From: Torymus aiolomorphi
Taxonomy: Eukaryota > Arthropoda > Insecta > Hymenoptera > Torymidae
Reading direction: 5' to 3'
Length of the DNA: 64,000 nt
Assembly: GCA_036365515.1 (NCBI GenBank)
Contig: CM070874.1
Location: forward strand, 215,006,942-215,070,941
Under the pieces are notes generated by a model that ran no database searches, was not told where the DNA came from, and saw only the letters and a program-made list of their open reading frames with translations. Positions 1-10,471 of the stretch are shown one piece after another. Each line of letters opens with the position of its first letter. Position 1 is the stretch's first letter. The position numbers and the translations under genes were made by a program.

Positions 1-3
1 TTT

Positions 4-2071
4 TTGCCCAGTTTCGTTTCAAAATTATGGCAAGATCTCTGGAAAGTCTTAAGTGATCCTGGCAGGTACAAGCATATATCTTTTACGATGCAGAATCTCG
101 AAAATCCAGTATCGGTGGCTGGTCAGGGTGAGCAAGCGGGCCCGCAGACATCGTCATTATGTGACCGCAGCTCCTCACAGGTGGGCGACTTTACCTGTGT
201 TAGGTACAATGCTACAAGCAGCCTTATCGCAAATCACAAGTATAATAAAGATCGAATTATTTTTTCCTACTTGTGTGGTCAATTTGAGGTTCAAAAATAC
301 CGAAGATTTATTACAAATGTGAATAGAGAGATTTCTCTTGAAAGTTTTGGCGTAGAGATCTTTCCAAAAGACATACCGTGGGCCCCAAAAATCACGTGTG
401 GTACTTGTCTGCAGATGTTAAATCGATAGAAAAAATTTTAATGTGATAAAAGTAAGAGGGATAAAATTAAAAAAATTTCGACACCAACTAGATGGCGTCA
501 ACCACAAACACGCGAGGACTACTACTTTTACATGACTGTGGTTTGTGGTTTCACCGAAAAGACTGAATCAAAGATAAATTATGCAAGCGTATCTTCAATG
601 ACGAAACCAGTTTTGAAATTACACGTCAATGCGCCCGACGAAGAAAAAATGGATAAAAATTCGTTTGATGGTCATGAATCAATGGAAGTAGATGACAAAG
701 ATGCTAAAGAAAGTGATATAGATGAAGATGACATCGAAGCAGATAATATTGAAGAATACGAAGATGAAGAGACCGAAAGCGAGCAAACCGAAGACAGTGT
801 AAGTGAAGTAAATGAAAGCGATGACGAGTACGTTCCAGTTGGTAAGAAACGAGATCAAAAACCCTTTAATCAGAAGGAGTTAAGCGATTTTATCCGAGAT
901 ACTGGTATATCGAAAGATATTGGAGAATTTATGGCCTCAGTACTTATAAGGCGAGGCTTGACACAACCAGGGACTAAATCTTCCATACATAGAGAGCGAG
1001 AAAAAGAATTCCGGAAATATTTTACTCTCGATGAAGAGAAAATGTGAGTGTATTGTGTGGACGTTAGAGGTCTGCTAAATGAAATGAAAGCAAACGTATA
1101 TCAATCTAATGAATGGAGACATTTCATAAATTCTTCACGACGCAGCTTAAAAATATTTCTGTTATACAACGGAAATAAGTACGCGAACATTCCAATAGCT
1201 CACTCTACTAAACTCAAAGAATCTTATGAAAATATGAAATACGTCTTAGAAAAAATTAATTATGCAGATCACAAGAGGCAAGTTTGCGGGGATTTAAAAA
1301 TCATTTCTATCATACTAGGACAGCAGGCAGAATTCACTAAGTTCCCATATTTTTTGTGCTTATGGGATAGTAAGGATGGTGTCAAGCATTACGAACAAAA
1401 AGAATGGCCAAATAGAAACGCACTGAATCCGGGTAGTCACAACATCGACAACCATTGATCGAATGGTCAACAATTCTTCTTCCTCCATTGCATATAAAGC
1501 AACACCTAATGAAACAATTCACAAAAGCTTTGGACAACCAAGGGCAATATTTCATATATTTACGTAAGCAGTCTGAAACCTCAGTGATGCCAAGATAAAA
1601 GAAGATATTTTGGATGGACCGCAAATCCGTAAAATGTTTTAAGATCAAAATTTTATACATCACATGAATGAGATAGAAGAATCAGCCTGTTTGAGTTTTA
1701 AAAGTATTGCAGAAAACTATTCAGGAAATCATAAAAGTTACGACTATAAAGAACTTGTCAATCGTTTTCTCGATAACTACCAACGTTTAGGTCGCTTGAT
1801 GAGTGTTAAATTACATTTTTTGTATTCTCATCTGGAGTAATTTCCAGACAACTTAGGTGATTACAGTGATGAGCAAGGTGAGCGTTTTCATCAAGATTTG
1901 AAAGTAATGGAGAGAAGATACCAAGGCGTATCGGGTAAAAATATGATGGCGGACTACTGTTGGATGTTAAACAGAGAAACTGAAAATAGAGGTATTAAAA
2001 GAGTCAGAGACCCGTTGCACAGGTCGTTTGAGAATGAAAGGGTTCGCTATAAACGAAAAAAGTATAAATAA
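4..2071 (+). pseudogene. Decayed member of an unnamed repetitive arthropod protein family
   Basis: Three conserved blocks lie in order on one strand. About 260-426 has a YLCG start, WAPK and a CGTC pair, like an N-terminal Cys-pair domain. Positions 481-1458 have an acidic linker followed by conserved text around NGNKY, KESYEN, CGDLK and FLCLWDS. Positions 1611-2071 include DEQGERFHQD, MADYCW and a basic C-terminal tail ending at TAA 2069-2071. From memory this order matches a family of uncharacterised proteins present in many copies in ants, aphids and other animals; I know no name or function. The copy is dead: in-frame stops at 427-429, 439-441 and 1045-1047, stops near 1646 and 1840, and a scrambled stretch at 1459-1610. 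The Cys pairs suggest metal binding. Homology before about 250 is not clear. Confidence 0.7.
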
Positions 2072-2103
2072 CTTTTTTTTCTTTAACATTTAAGAAACTG
2101 CAC

Positions 2104-2335
2104 GATGGTTTTAAGGATTAAAATTAAGGGTTAAGGCTTTAAGGGTTAAGGTTTTAAGGGTTAATGGTTTAAGGTTTTAAGGGTTAAAGATTTAAGGGTT
2201 AAAGGATTAAGGGTTAACGGTTCAAGGTTAAGGGTTTATGAGTTTAAGGATTAAGGATTTAAGGGTTAAGTGTTAAGGATTTAAGGGTTTAAGGTTTGAG
2301 AGTTAAGGGTTTAAGTATAAAGGGTTTAGGAATAC
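2104..2335. repeat. Degenerate TTTAAGGGTTAAG minisatellite
   Basis: About 230 bp are built almost wholly from variants of TTAAGGGTT and TTTAAGG with irregular spacing, starting some 35 bp after the stop of the preceding pseudogene. It resembles a telomere-like G-rich repeat but is neither insect TTAGG nor a regular array. Confidence 0.85.
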
Positions 2336-2689
2336 CACTGATGATATTCATGATATCAGTTTTCCACAATTTTCTGCATTTTTCCACAATTGTCAGTCAC
2401 TTACAGTGATTTGCATAAAATCAGAGCATAAAAGGATCGAATGGACAGTGTATTCTTATTCAACGTGTCCAAAAACTTAGCAATATGACTCAACTGGGTT
2501 TGAATAACTTCTACTATTCACTTTTCTGCAATTTTCCGCTTTTATGGTATAATCTACGCAAAATCAGGGGCTGATGCAACCAAACGCCAATGGATTCGTT
2601 TTCAGCACGTCAAAATACATAAAGATATGATAGTCAGTTTCCTGAGGCAGACCACTTTTTTCTTGTGTACCTGTGTTATCCACAGTTGA

Positions 2690-3175
2690 TCTGTAATGTT
2701 CCGAAATTATCTGCACTTTATTTATAAAAAATAGCCGGAGGTACTTCCAGATTAATATTAATATAGCAGGCCACTATCATAAAATGAATGAATAAAAAAA
2801 AATGGTTCGTGGGGAAGTTGCCGCTAATTATCGGCAGACCAATCTGAAAAGGTCCCAAATTAATTGCACTTTATTTATAAAAAGTACAAGGACCACTGTA
2901 AGCAGGATATCAAGAATTTACCGATAATTATCCGAAGTTAATCGGCAAAGGTCCAAAATTAGCTGCACTTTATTTATAAAAAATATCCAGGCGCACTCCC
3001 TTAATATTAAGATGGCAGAACACTATCATAAAATCAATGAATAAAAAAAAATGGTTCGTCGGGAATTTGCCGCTAATTATCCGCAGTTGATTTGTAAATG
3101 TCCGATATTTGCCGCACTTTATTTATAAAAAATATCCAGACGCACTACCAGCTTAATATTAAAATAAAGTACGAA
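2690..3175 (+). repeat. Tandem repeat, about 250-bp period
   Basis: The phrase GCACTTTATTTATAAAA recurs near 2712, 2867, 2965 and 3115, alternating spacings of about 155 and 98 bp, so the higher-order unit is about 250 bp and about two units are present. CACTATCATAAAAT and GCCGCTAATTATC also recur at matching offsets. No coding potential is seen. Confidence 0.8.
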
Positions 3176-3334
3176 GATAGCTTAAAACACCACCCGTTAA
3201 ATGTTTGAAAAACTAAGAAATTTGTAATTATTTTCTTATTCTATTTATGATAGCCGATAACTTTTTAATAAAACCACATTTTTTAACGAAACATAGCATA
3301 AATTAAAGCTCTTTCTGCCTTCTTTTATATACTT

Positions 3335-3396
3335 TTTAGCCCATGACCTTTATATACTTTTTATATACTTTTATATACTTTTATATACTTTTTAGT
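3335..3396. repeat. TATATACTTT microsatellite
   Basis: Short run of TATATACTTTT units, about five copies. Confidence 0.7.
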
Positions 3397-4047
3397 ACAT
3401 GATCGGAATATTAAAAAAGCTATAACCAAAGAAAGAGACCCAATTTTGAGCAAAAATAGTTCATTGTAAATATAAAGTAGCTTGGTCTCTGAACAAAAGG
3501 CTCATTCAGAAAAACTCCGAGACAGGTGTCTCATTATTTGCCATAAAGACGTACCTTCTACAGTTTAGCCAAATTCAGGACCTGCATCCCTGGTGCTCCT
3601 CTTGTCAGTTAAATAGTAGTACATTGTGCGATTAATGTTCAACTGAACTCATGTATTGCACATACTATTGTTTTTAACATGTGTGGACTGAGAAAAAAGG
3701 TTTAATAAAAATTACTATAACACGTCGTAACGTCGGGATATACTTTTAATATCAAATTAATTACTATGTTTTATAGTAAAAATTGCTATGTACATAGTAA
3801 AAATTACTAAATAAACGGATTCTCCGAAATTCATTAACATAAAGAATCTCGCGGGGAAGCGAGTTCCATGCAGAAAAGTGGGGGCACGCAGAGGGGCTAC
3901 CGATAAAGTTTTCAATGAAAAATTTCTTACAAGGAAAGTACCCCAACTCGAACTCACCGATTTTGATGATTTTTGGATATGTTGTAGTGCATTGAAAAAT
4001 AAGAGATACATGTTTTTTTTTATCGGCGGAAAAAAATATCTAAGAGG

Positions 4048-4225
4048 TGAAAAACACCCTCAAAGTTCACCTCCAAAAACAGTTTTTTTTAAATATCTTT
4101 TTTTGTAATCAATATTTTTTAATAAAACCAAGTGGGTAATAATTCTTATAAAAAGTGTAACAAATTCTGATAGATTTAACTTTTGGTGGTTGCAATCCCT
4201 ATTTTTAATAGGTGAAAAATTGAAT
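4048..4225 (+). repeat. Dispersed repeat, copy 1
   Basis: About 175 bp nearly identical, in the same orientation, to 18262-18440: GTGAAAA, then CAAAGTTCACC, a T-rich block, AAACCAAGTGGGTAATAAT, and a TTTTAATAGG-GAAAAA end. Both copies have the near-palindrome ACGTCNCCGGACGTAAC nearby, downstream here at 4325 and upstream of the second copy at 18163. Probably a non-autonomous element or element end; family not recognised. Confidence 0.75.
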
Positions 4226-4344
4226 AATAATAATAATAATAATAAATAATACAAAATGCAAATATATACAGTTTCTATATTCGAGAAAATCACTGACGCA
4301 GTTTTTAGTTTAGTTTGAAATGATACGTCACCGGACGTAACACC

Positions 4345-5277
4345 TCCCCCCTTAGACTGTTGAATGTCGTAGAAATTCAACAAGTGAAGTAATTGAATGA
4401 TCGATTGGAGTTATCAGTGATTTTTTCGTTACAAAAGATTTAATAATAATAATAATAACCAACAATATAAAATTAATAATTTTAAATAAATTTTTGAATC
4501 GTCTATATATTTTAAAATAAATTAATTATTTTCTTCCTAATACTAGTTTTGCACTTAACCTACTGATTTACTTTGTACCGATTTTTTTTAACGTTCAAAT
4601 TTCAAAGAATTCCTATAGAGATATATATAGATTTCGATAATTTAATTATTTCGTTATCTGTAACATGTAATAATTTTTTTGTTTTGCTGTATTTACATAA
4701 AATAGTCATTCATTAATTAAGCTTAGAAATAATGTGCTTATTAAATAATTTTTTTTTTTCTTTTTTTAGTAAATAAACGATGAGAAATATATAGGGAATG
4801 ATTCAAGTGATCATTCACTTCCCTCCCTGCTTAGATATTTGGCAAGGGATATGTTTTTTCCTCTCTTTGTTTAAGTAGAATAACATTAAAGGGCTTTTGA
4901 TGTTATCATAACAAAATTATTTTAACAATCGTATTATAATTATTTCCAAAAGAAAAATACAATTATATATGGTGTAGGTTTTTTTCGTAAAAAGGAAGTG
5001 AATAATTGAAATGGTATTGATAAATTTTGACTTGTTATTGCTTTTAGGGAGGGGGGTGTAAAGTTTGAAACCGTTTATTTTGAGATCAATCCGAGCAAAA
5101 TTGACGGAGTTGTAGCAGTTTAAAAGAACCTTGCTCCAACTCAGTTTTACGCACATTTTAGCTACCTGCGCCGAGCGGTAAGCGGCAGCTGTTTGGATCT
5201 CTATTGTGCCGGTGACCAGCGTCCCAAAAAAACTACTCAAATTTTGTACACATATTCTACACATATAAAGCTTTCAG
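4345..5277. other. AT-rich stretch, nothing recognised
   Basis: Intergenic AT-rich DNA with homopolymer runs. No ORF, RNA gene or repeat could be supported. Confidence 0.6.
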
Positions 5278-5424
5278 GTGACGCTTCGTTTTTTTTTTTT
5301 TTTATTTTTTTCAATTTTACAATAACAAATAAGTCGTTTTTTTTTTGCAAAAATCGACCTTTTACCTTAAAAATGATGCAAAACATGAAAAAATTTATAA
5401 AATTAAAAAAACGAAGCGTCATTT
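5278..5424. repeat. Small foldback (MITE-like) element
   Basis: Terminal inverted repeat TGACGCTTCGTTTTT at the left is matched by AAAAACGAAGCGTCA at the right, enclosing about 115 bp of A/T-rich DNA. Short length and lack of coding suggest a MITE. No target duplication was identified. Confidence 0.65.
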
Positions 5425-7014
5425 GAGGGAGAAAGGTATCAACTAACCAAAACTATTTACTTTTTTGATTTTAGATAATCCAGCGATGAGCATTCGCGGT
5501 CACCGGAAAAAAAACATTTTTCGAGGCATCGGCGAAAAACTGCTATAACTCCGTTGTTTCTTCATATTTTTGCACCAAAATTTTTTTGCAAACTTTTTAA
5601 ATATTGTATAATAACATACTAAATTTTCAAATAAATCGATAATAGCAAAGTGCTCTAAAAAAATTATTGAAAATTTGCCTTTTTTTTGACCGAACAAACT
5701 TTACCCCCCCCTTTATGCATCATTGTATTTTACCTTTGTTTAAAAACTTTCAGCCATTTCAAAAGTTCATTTTAGAACTTGAACTTTTGTTTCGGCATAG
5801 GTAGCATTCACATATCTGCTTTAAAGAATACGCAATCTGTTAGAGTAGAAAAATGTTTTACATACTCAATACAGTGGAGAATAGTGTATCTTGTATAGAA
5901 TGATCATGTTAGTATATAACAGAACTGATCATTCCAAATACATATATTCTATTTAATCTTAGCAATGTGAACGTAGCTACCTGAATAATTTTTTTTGTTC
6001 TGAAACTCTTTAATAAATTTTGACGAGTATCAACAATTTTTTTCCTTTTTTTTCCTTTTTTTTTTTTTGTAGGTAAATACAGTTTAATTTTGCATAAAAT
6101 TGGTCAAATTATTATTATCTTTTCTTTTTTTATCATACGTTAAAAGGTTTAGGAATGGGTTCTACTTCTTTTTCTTTTGGATTAGTTCTATACTTTGTTA
6201 TTCAAAGATAAAATCATAAGCTATTAAATTGATCATAAGTTAATTCGTCCCTGTAATGTTTTCTACTTTGTGATTAAATAATTACTTTTTATATTTTTAT
6301 TATTTAATAACACATCATTTTCACATGTCAAATTTTTTTTATTGTTTGATTGTTATAAAACCAAAGTTACTTTGTATTAATATCTAATCGCAATATTTAT
6401 GTATTATTTCTAAAATTTCATTATTCAAGTATATCTTATTTCAATCGCATTTTTCTAAAATTATTAGCTTTCTTGAGGAATATAGTTGCTTTTCATAAAA
6501 TACTGACAAGTTGATACGAACAATTGTAGACAAACGAATAAGTGGTTATAATTTCAAATTGTATGTTTGCTAAAATCTGGATCACCTTAGGGTTATATAT
6601 TAGTTGACCAAGAAGTAGGATGGTTTTGCTTCAAATGGAAAAGTTCAGCTGCAATTATAATTCTCCATTCCTGTATTAAATTTGGAAAAATAAAAAGAGA
6701 TTATGATAGATGTTAATATTGAGTATGTTGTCCATATCCTAAAACAAAAATATTATGTTATTATTTGTTATAATATTGCTTTGCTTGTTTTTCATAATTA
6801 GTTAAGGTATTATTTTGTTCATTTTAATAGCGTTGAAAATTCTTATTATGCTGATCCTTTTGAAATTTATTCATATTTGGGTCTTTAATAGGCCATGTTT
6901 TGTCTCCCTTTTTAAACCTTTTTCTGATAGTAAATTTATCGCAGTAACCTTTAGATTTTAATTTTAATTTTGTAATTATTCATAATTCTTATTTTTTATA
7001 ATTAGATATCCATT
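5425..7014. other. AT-rich stretch, nothing recognised
   Basis: Long T-rich and A-rich runs downstream of the minus-strand zinc-knuckle gene. It may hold that gene's 3' untranslated region, but nothing specific is visible. Confidence 0.5.
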
Positions 7015-8960
7015 TTAGTTTTCTGACGTTTTTATTAGATTTACTTTGATAGGATAGTTAAAAACTAACTGCAATTGGTGTACTTTATTAGGATTTGTAT
7101 TTAGATTGATTATTACGTTATGATCTTGATTACCCAAAGTTTCTTTTAGTTGATTTTTATTCTCAAGCTGTTCTTGGTGTTCTTGAGTATCAAATATTTT
7201 TAGATGACTTTTATTCTCTAAATGTTTTTTTAATTTTTGATTATCAAACATATATTTTGATTGATTTTCATTTTCGAAAACTACTTTACTTTTATTTAAT
7301 AAGTTCTTTAGATTTTTTGTATCATTTAATAAAGACTCTTCTGAATGTATTGATGCTATATTCTCTTTTAACGAATTTTCAAGCGAGTTGTGTTGGAATT
7401 TAGTTTCCATTTGATCATCTTCTGATTCAAATGGTTTAGCTAAAGCAAAAGTTATGTCTAAAATGACTTTAAGATCATCATACAAAGTTACTGTTTCCAA
7501 CGAATTATTACCTTCTTTATTATTTTCATTCGAAATTTCATTCTTTTGGTTATTTATGTTAGATTCATTAAAATCAATTACATTAATTTCATCACAATCC
7601 TTATGAGTTTTTAAATTAGATTCGTTAAAATTCATTTCTTCATTAGTCTCATAATTTTTTACAGTAGATTCAATAGAATCAATTAAATTTGTTTCCATAA
7701 TTTCTTCAATTTCATGATTATTTTTGAAAATTTCGTTAAAGTCTATAAAATTAATTTCATTAGTAGTTCCATGATTTTTTATAATCATATTATTATCTTT
7801 TGTTTCATCAGTGATTTCGTGTATTTTTATAAAAGGTACGATAATTAAATTGATTTCTTTATCATCATTAATTATTGTAGATTCCTCTATGATATTAGTT
7901 TCCTGTTTAATTTTATTTACTTTATTTTCTGTAATTAGTTCATTACCATTATACCTTTTAATATTCGTTGTATTAACTTTGTTTTTCTGAATTTTTGATT
8001 CGTTAATTGTTTCTTTTGTAATATTATGGTATGATTCATCAGTATTAATACTTGGATATTGTTTGATTTGCTCACATTCTTCAGTAGTATGATCTGGATT
8101 TTTACAAAGATCACAATGATTTCCCATTGCATTATATTGCATCATAAGATTTTTAAGTTTTCTGCAGTTGTCGATGTCATGCCCAATTCTTTTGCAATAA
8201 TCACATTGAATTCTTTTCCTATTTACTGTATTGGGTTGTTGATTATTAAAAATCGTGTTTCTTGGCTTGTAATTTTGTTCTTGAGTCTTGTTAATGAATC
8301 GGTTATAATTTCTTGTAGTATTTGGTAATTGATGAATTTCTTTATTTTCTAAAATTTTGTAGTTTGTGCTATTTTGAGAATGAGCATTTCTTTCTGGGCA
8401 ATACTTTGCTGTATATCCGATTCTGTTGCAAATTTGACAAATTATTCTATTTCTTAAAATCGCACGCTTGCAATCTGATGAATCATGGTCTTCTTCCTTA
8501 CATAACGCGCACCACATTATTTTTTCGTTTATAGGGCAGTGTATCATCCAATGCCCGAGTTTATTGCATTTCGTGCATACTGCTTACAGACAGTCTTTAG
8601 TTGAGTGACCCATGCTTCCGCAATACTCACAATCAAGTTCATATTTCTTTATAACAGGGCATTGAGTAGTTGCATGTCCTATCATTTGAAAGTATTGGCA
8701 ATAATCTTCATTTGTTTGGGTAAATGTACACTTCTCTACAGAATGTCCTCTGTGATTAGAGAGTTTACAAAAAAGTTCTATTTTATTTTTAGCATTCTTG
8801 CAAAAATAAGATATATGATCTTTACTTTTACAATAAACACAAACTGCATTAGAGCAAAACAATGCTTCGTGATATTGATCTCGGCAAATTTGACAATGAA
8901 ATACTTTAGTATAATAATGGTTTTGTTGTTTAAAATTATAAAATGTATTAGCTTGATTAT
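7015..8960 (-). pseudogene. Multi-zinc-knuckle (CCHC) protein split by a Copia insertion
   Basis: One reading frame runs from the Copia edge at 8960 to a stop at 7015-7017 with a single in-frame TAA at 8584-8586. The N-terminal third is a tandem row of ten C-x2-C-x4-H-x4-C motifs, for example CQICRDQYHEALFC, CEYCGSMGHSTKDC and CDLCKNPDHTTEEC. Three are degenerate: one has Ser and one Phe for the second Cys, and one has Tyr for His. The rest is long, low-complexity and rich in Asn, Glu, Lys and Ile, probably disordered. The predicted start codon lies across the insertion at 16188-16190. Such knuckles bind single-stranded nucleic acid in CNBP-like proteins and retroviral Gag. No capsid, protease or polymerase domain adjoins it, so it may be a host gene or a Gag-derived gene. 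Confidence 0.75.
8956..8960 (+). repeat. Copia target-site duplication, left
   Basis: ATTAT directly before the TG of the left LTR; identical to 16179-16183. Confidence 0.92.
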
Positions 8961-9251
8961 TGTTGAGAATACGGGCGAGCTCAAGCTGCGCCCTGCGTGT
9001 CGACTGTTCCCCGCGCCTCTCCCCTCCTCTCGAGTTCGACAGTTTTTGTTTTACGGCGAGCGCCGCCGTTGCGTGCGGCAGCAGTCAGTGCTCTCTCGAG
9101 CGTGCAATAGACAACACCTACGAGTGTTTCTGTATTTGAATTTAATAGATTCTAAATAAAGCTTTAGTACTTTCGTATATATACTGTGTGTGTGGTTTTT
9201 GATTCTCCTGCACTTTCATCCCGGCTTCCATTATCCACATAATCCTCGTCA
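8961..9251 (+). repeat. Copia 5' LTR
   Basis: Starts TGTTGAGAATACGGGCGAGC and ends ATCCTCGTCA. Contains a polyadenylation signal AATAAA at 9155-9160 followed by a TG-rich stretch. The near-identical partner is 15881-16178. Confidence 0.95.
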
Positions 9252-9265
9252 GGTTATGAGCCTAG
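9252..9265 (+). promoter_or_regulatory. Primer-binding site, initiator tRNA-Met anticodon-arm type
   Basis: GGTTATGAGCCTAG directly follows the 5' LTR. It resembles the complement of the anticodon stem-loop of initiator tRNA-Met (GGTTATGGGCCCAG), the internal-fragment priming known from Drosophila copia. Two positions differ from that pattern. Confidence 0.7.
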
Positions 9266-9270
9266 GCGGC

Positions 9271-9376
9271 ATGAAGGACCAGGAGGAGAAGACGGCGACG
9301 GAGAAGGTTGCGACAGAGAGAAATGCGACAGAGAGGACGGCGACAGAGGAAGAGGCGACTGATTCAACTCACCGAG
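9271..9376 (+). CDS. Predicted Copia gag exon 1
   Basis: The first ATG after the primer site opens 35 codons of ATE/ATER-type repeats ending at CACCGAG|GTAAGT, a near-perfect 5' splice site; unspliced, the frame stops two codons later (AAG TGA). An acceptor TTTTTTACAG ending at 10471 would join this exon in phase to the main gag frame, which has the same ATE-rich composition (ATE, ATESD). The splice is an inference from consensus sites, matching phase and matching composition; no transcript evidence is available. Confidence 0.6.
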
Positions 9377-9838
9377 GTAAGTGAGATTGTGAAAATTCCG
9401 AATAGAGTCAGTGCGCGACTGTTAAATATTCGAATGGATTTGATGCGACGGGGAAAGAGAAGTGCGAAATACCGGTGTCTGAAATTTGTTCGCGGCGTGT
9501 TTGGTGCGACTGCGCAAATAAATAAGTGCGGTAGTGAAACGCGAAAAGTAATTCGTCCAATTTCTTTCGAAGCGCGTGTGGCGGACGCGTCCCGGTGTTG
9601 CGGCGTGCTGACCCGCGCAACAGGTCTCAGCGCGCACGTGGACCCCCCAACGGACAAAGATGGCGGCGCGCCGGCAGCCTCTTTGTGCACGCGCGCTGTG
9701 AAAGAGAGAGAGAGAGAGAGAGCGAGCTGGCATAATGGCACCGTCCGACTTGCGCGACTTGTGCATGCGAGATAGAAAGAAAGAGAGAAAGCGAGTGAGT
9801 GAATCCCGAGCGGACATGGTGGCAACGCGCGACTTGTG

Positions 9839-9879
<41 letters not shown>

Positions 9880-10471
9880 GTGATTGAATCCCGAGCGGGC
9901 ATAATGGCAGCGTCCGACAGAAGCGAACAGGAAATACTTAGAAAATTGCACAGCGGCCGAATGCGTTTAAGTAAAATAATTTCAGATTAATATAATTAAT
10001 ATATGCATATAATCAACTAAAAATTATTCTATATATAGATGAAACAAATCTTGAGTTGTTTCTAAGGACGCAGGAAGAAATTTTTGAGTTCCGGCAATTG
10101 TATGGGGACGGAAAAATGAGCGTCTGTTTGGAAGAAAACCGAGTCGTTTTTAAACATGAGAGCGGAAAAACTCATGAACTTGGTACGTCTGAAGAAAGAT
10201 TTTTGCAATGAAAATTTGAAAAATTTGAAAATTTGCGTATCAGTATAATAGCGAATGTACACTTAATTATATTGAAATTTTGTTGTCAATTTAAAATCTT
10301 GTGTAAACTCGTAGTTTTTGTGTTCGACACAGTTTGTTTACTAAAAGATTTTAATATTGAAATGGCATAGAGATTCGATTAACCTAATAGCTTGGTTCCT
10401 TTTCTGAAATCTTATATAAACTCGTAGTGCTTGTGTTCGGCACAGTTTGTTTATTAAGAGATTTTTTACAG
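9377..10471 (+). other. Predicted gag intron / leader with internal repeats
   Basis: Bounded by GTAAGT and TTTTTTACAG. Contains (GA)n tracts near 9703-9722 and 9842-9872 set in imperfect direct repeats sharing GCGCGACTTGTG and AATCCCGAGCGG, and a direct repeat of about 65 bp (near 10292 and 10406, sharing CTCGTAG and CACAGTTTGTTTA) whose second copy carries the acceptor and the ATG at 10474. No other gene is seen. Confidence 0.55.

Noticed and set aside
8605..9159. Plus-strand ORF across the zinc-knuckle gene and into the Copia LTR
   Set aside because: It is the antisense of the zinc-knuckle frame and crosses the insertion boundary.
9364..9951. Leu/Ser-rich minus-strand ORFs in the Copia leader
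   Set aside because: They come from translating the (GA)n tracts as SLSLSL; antisense to the element.
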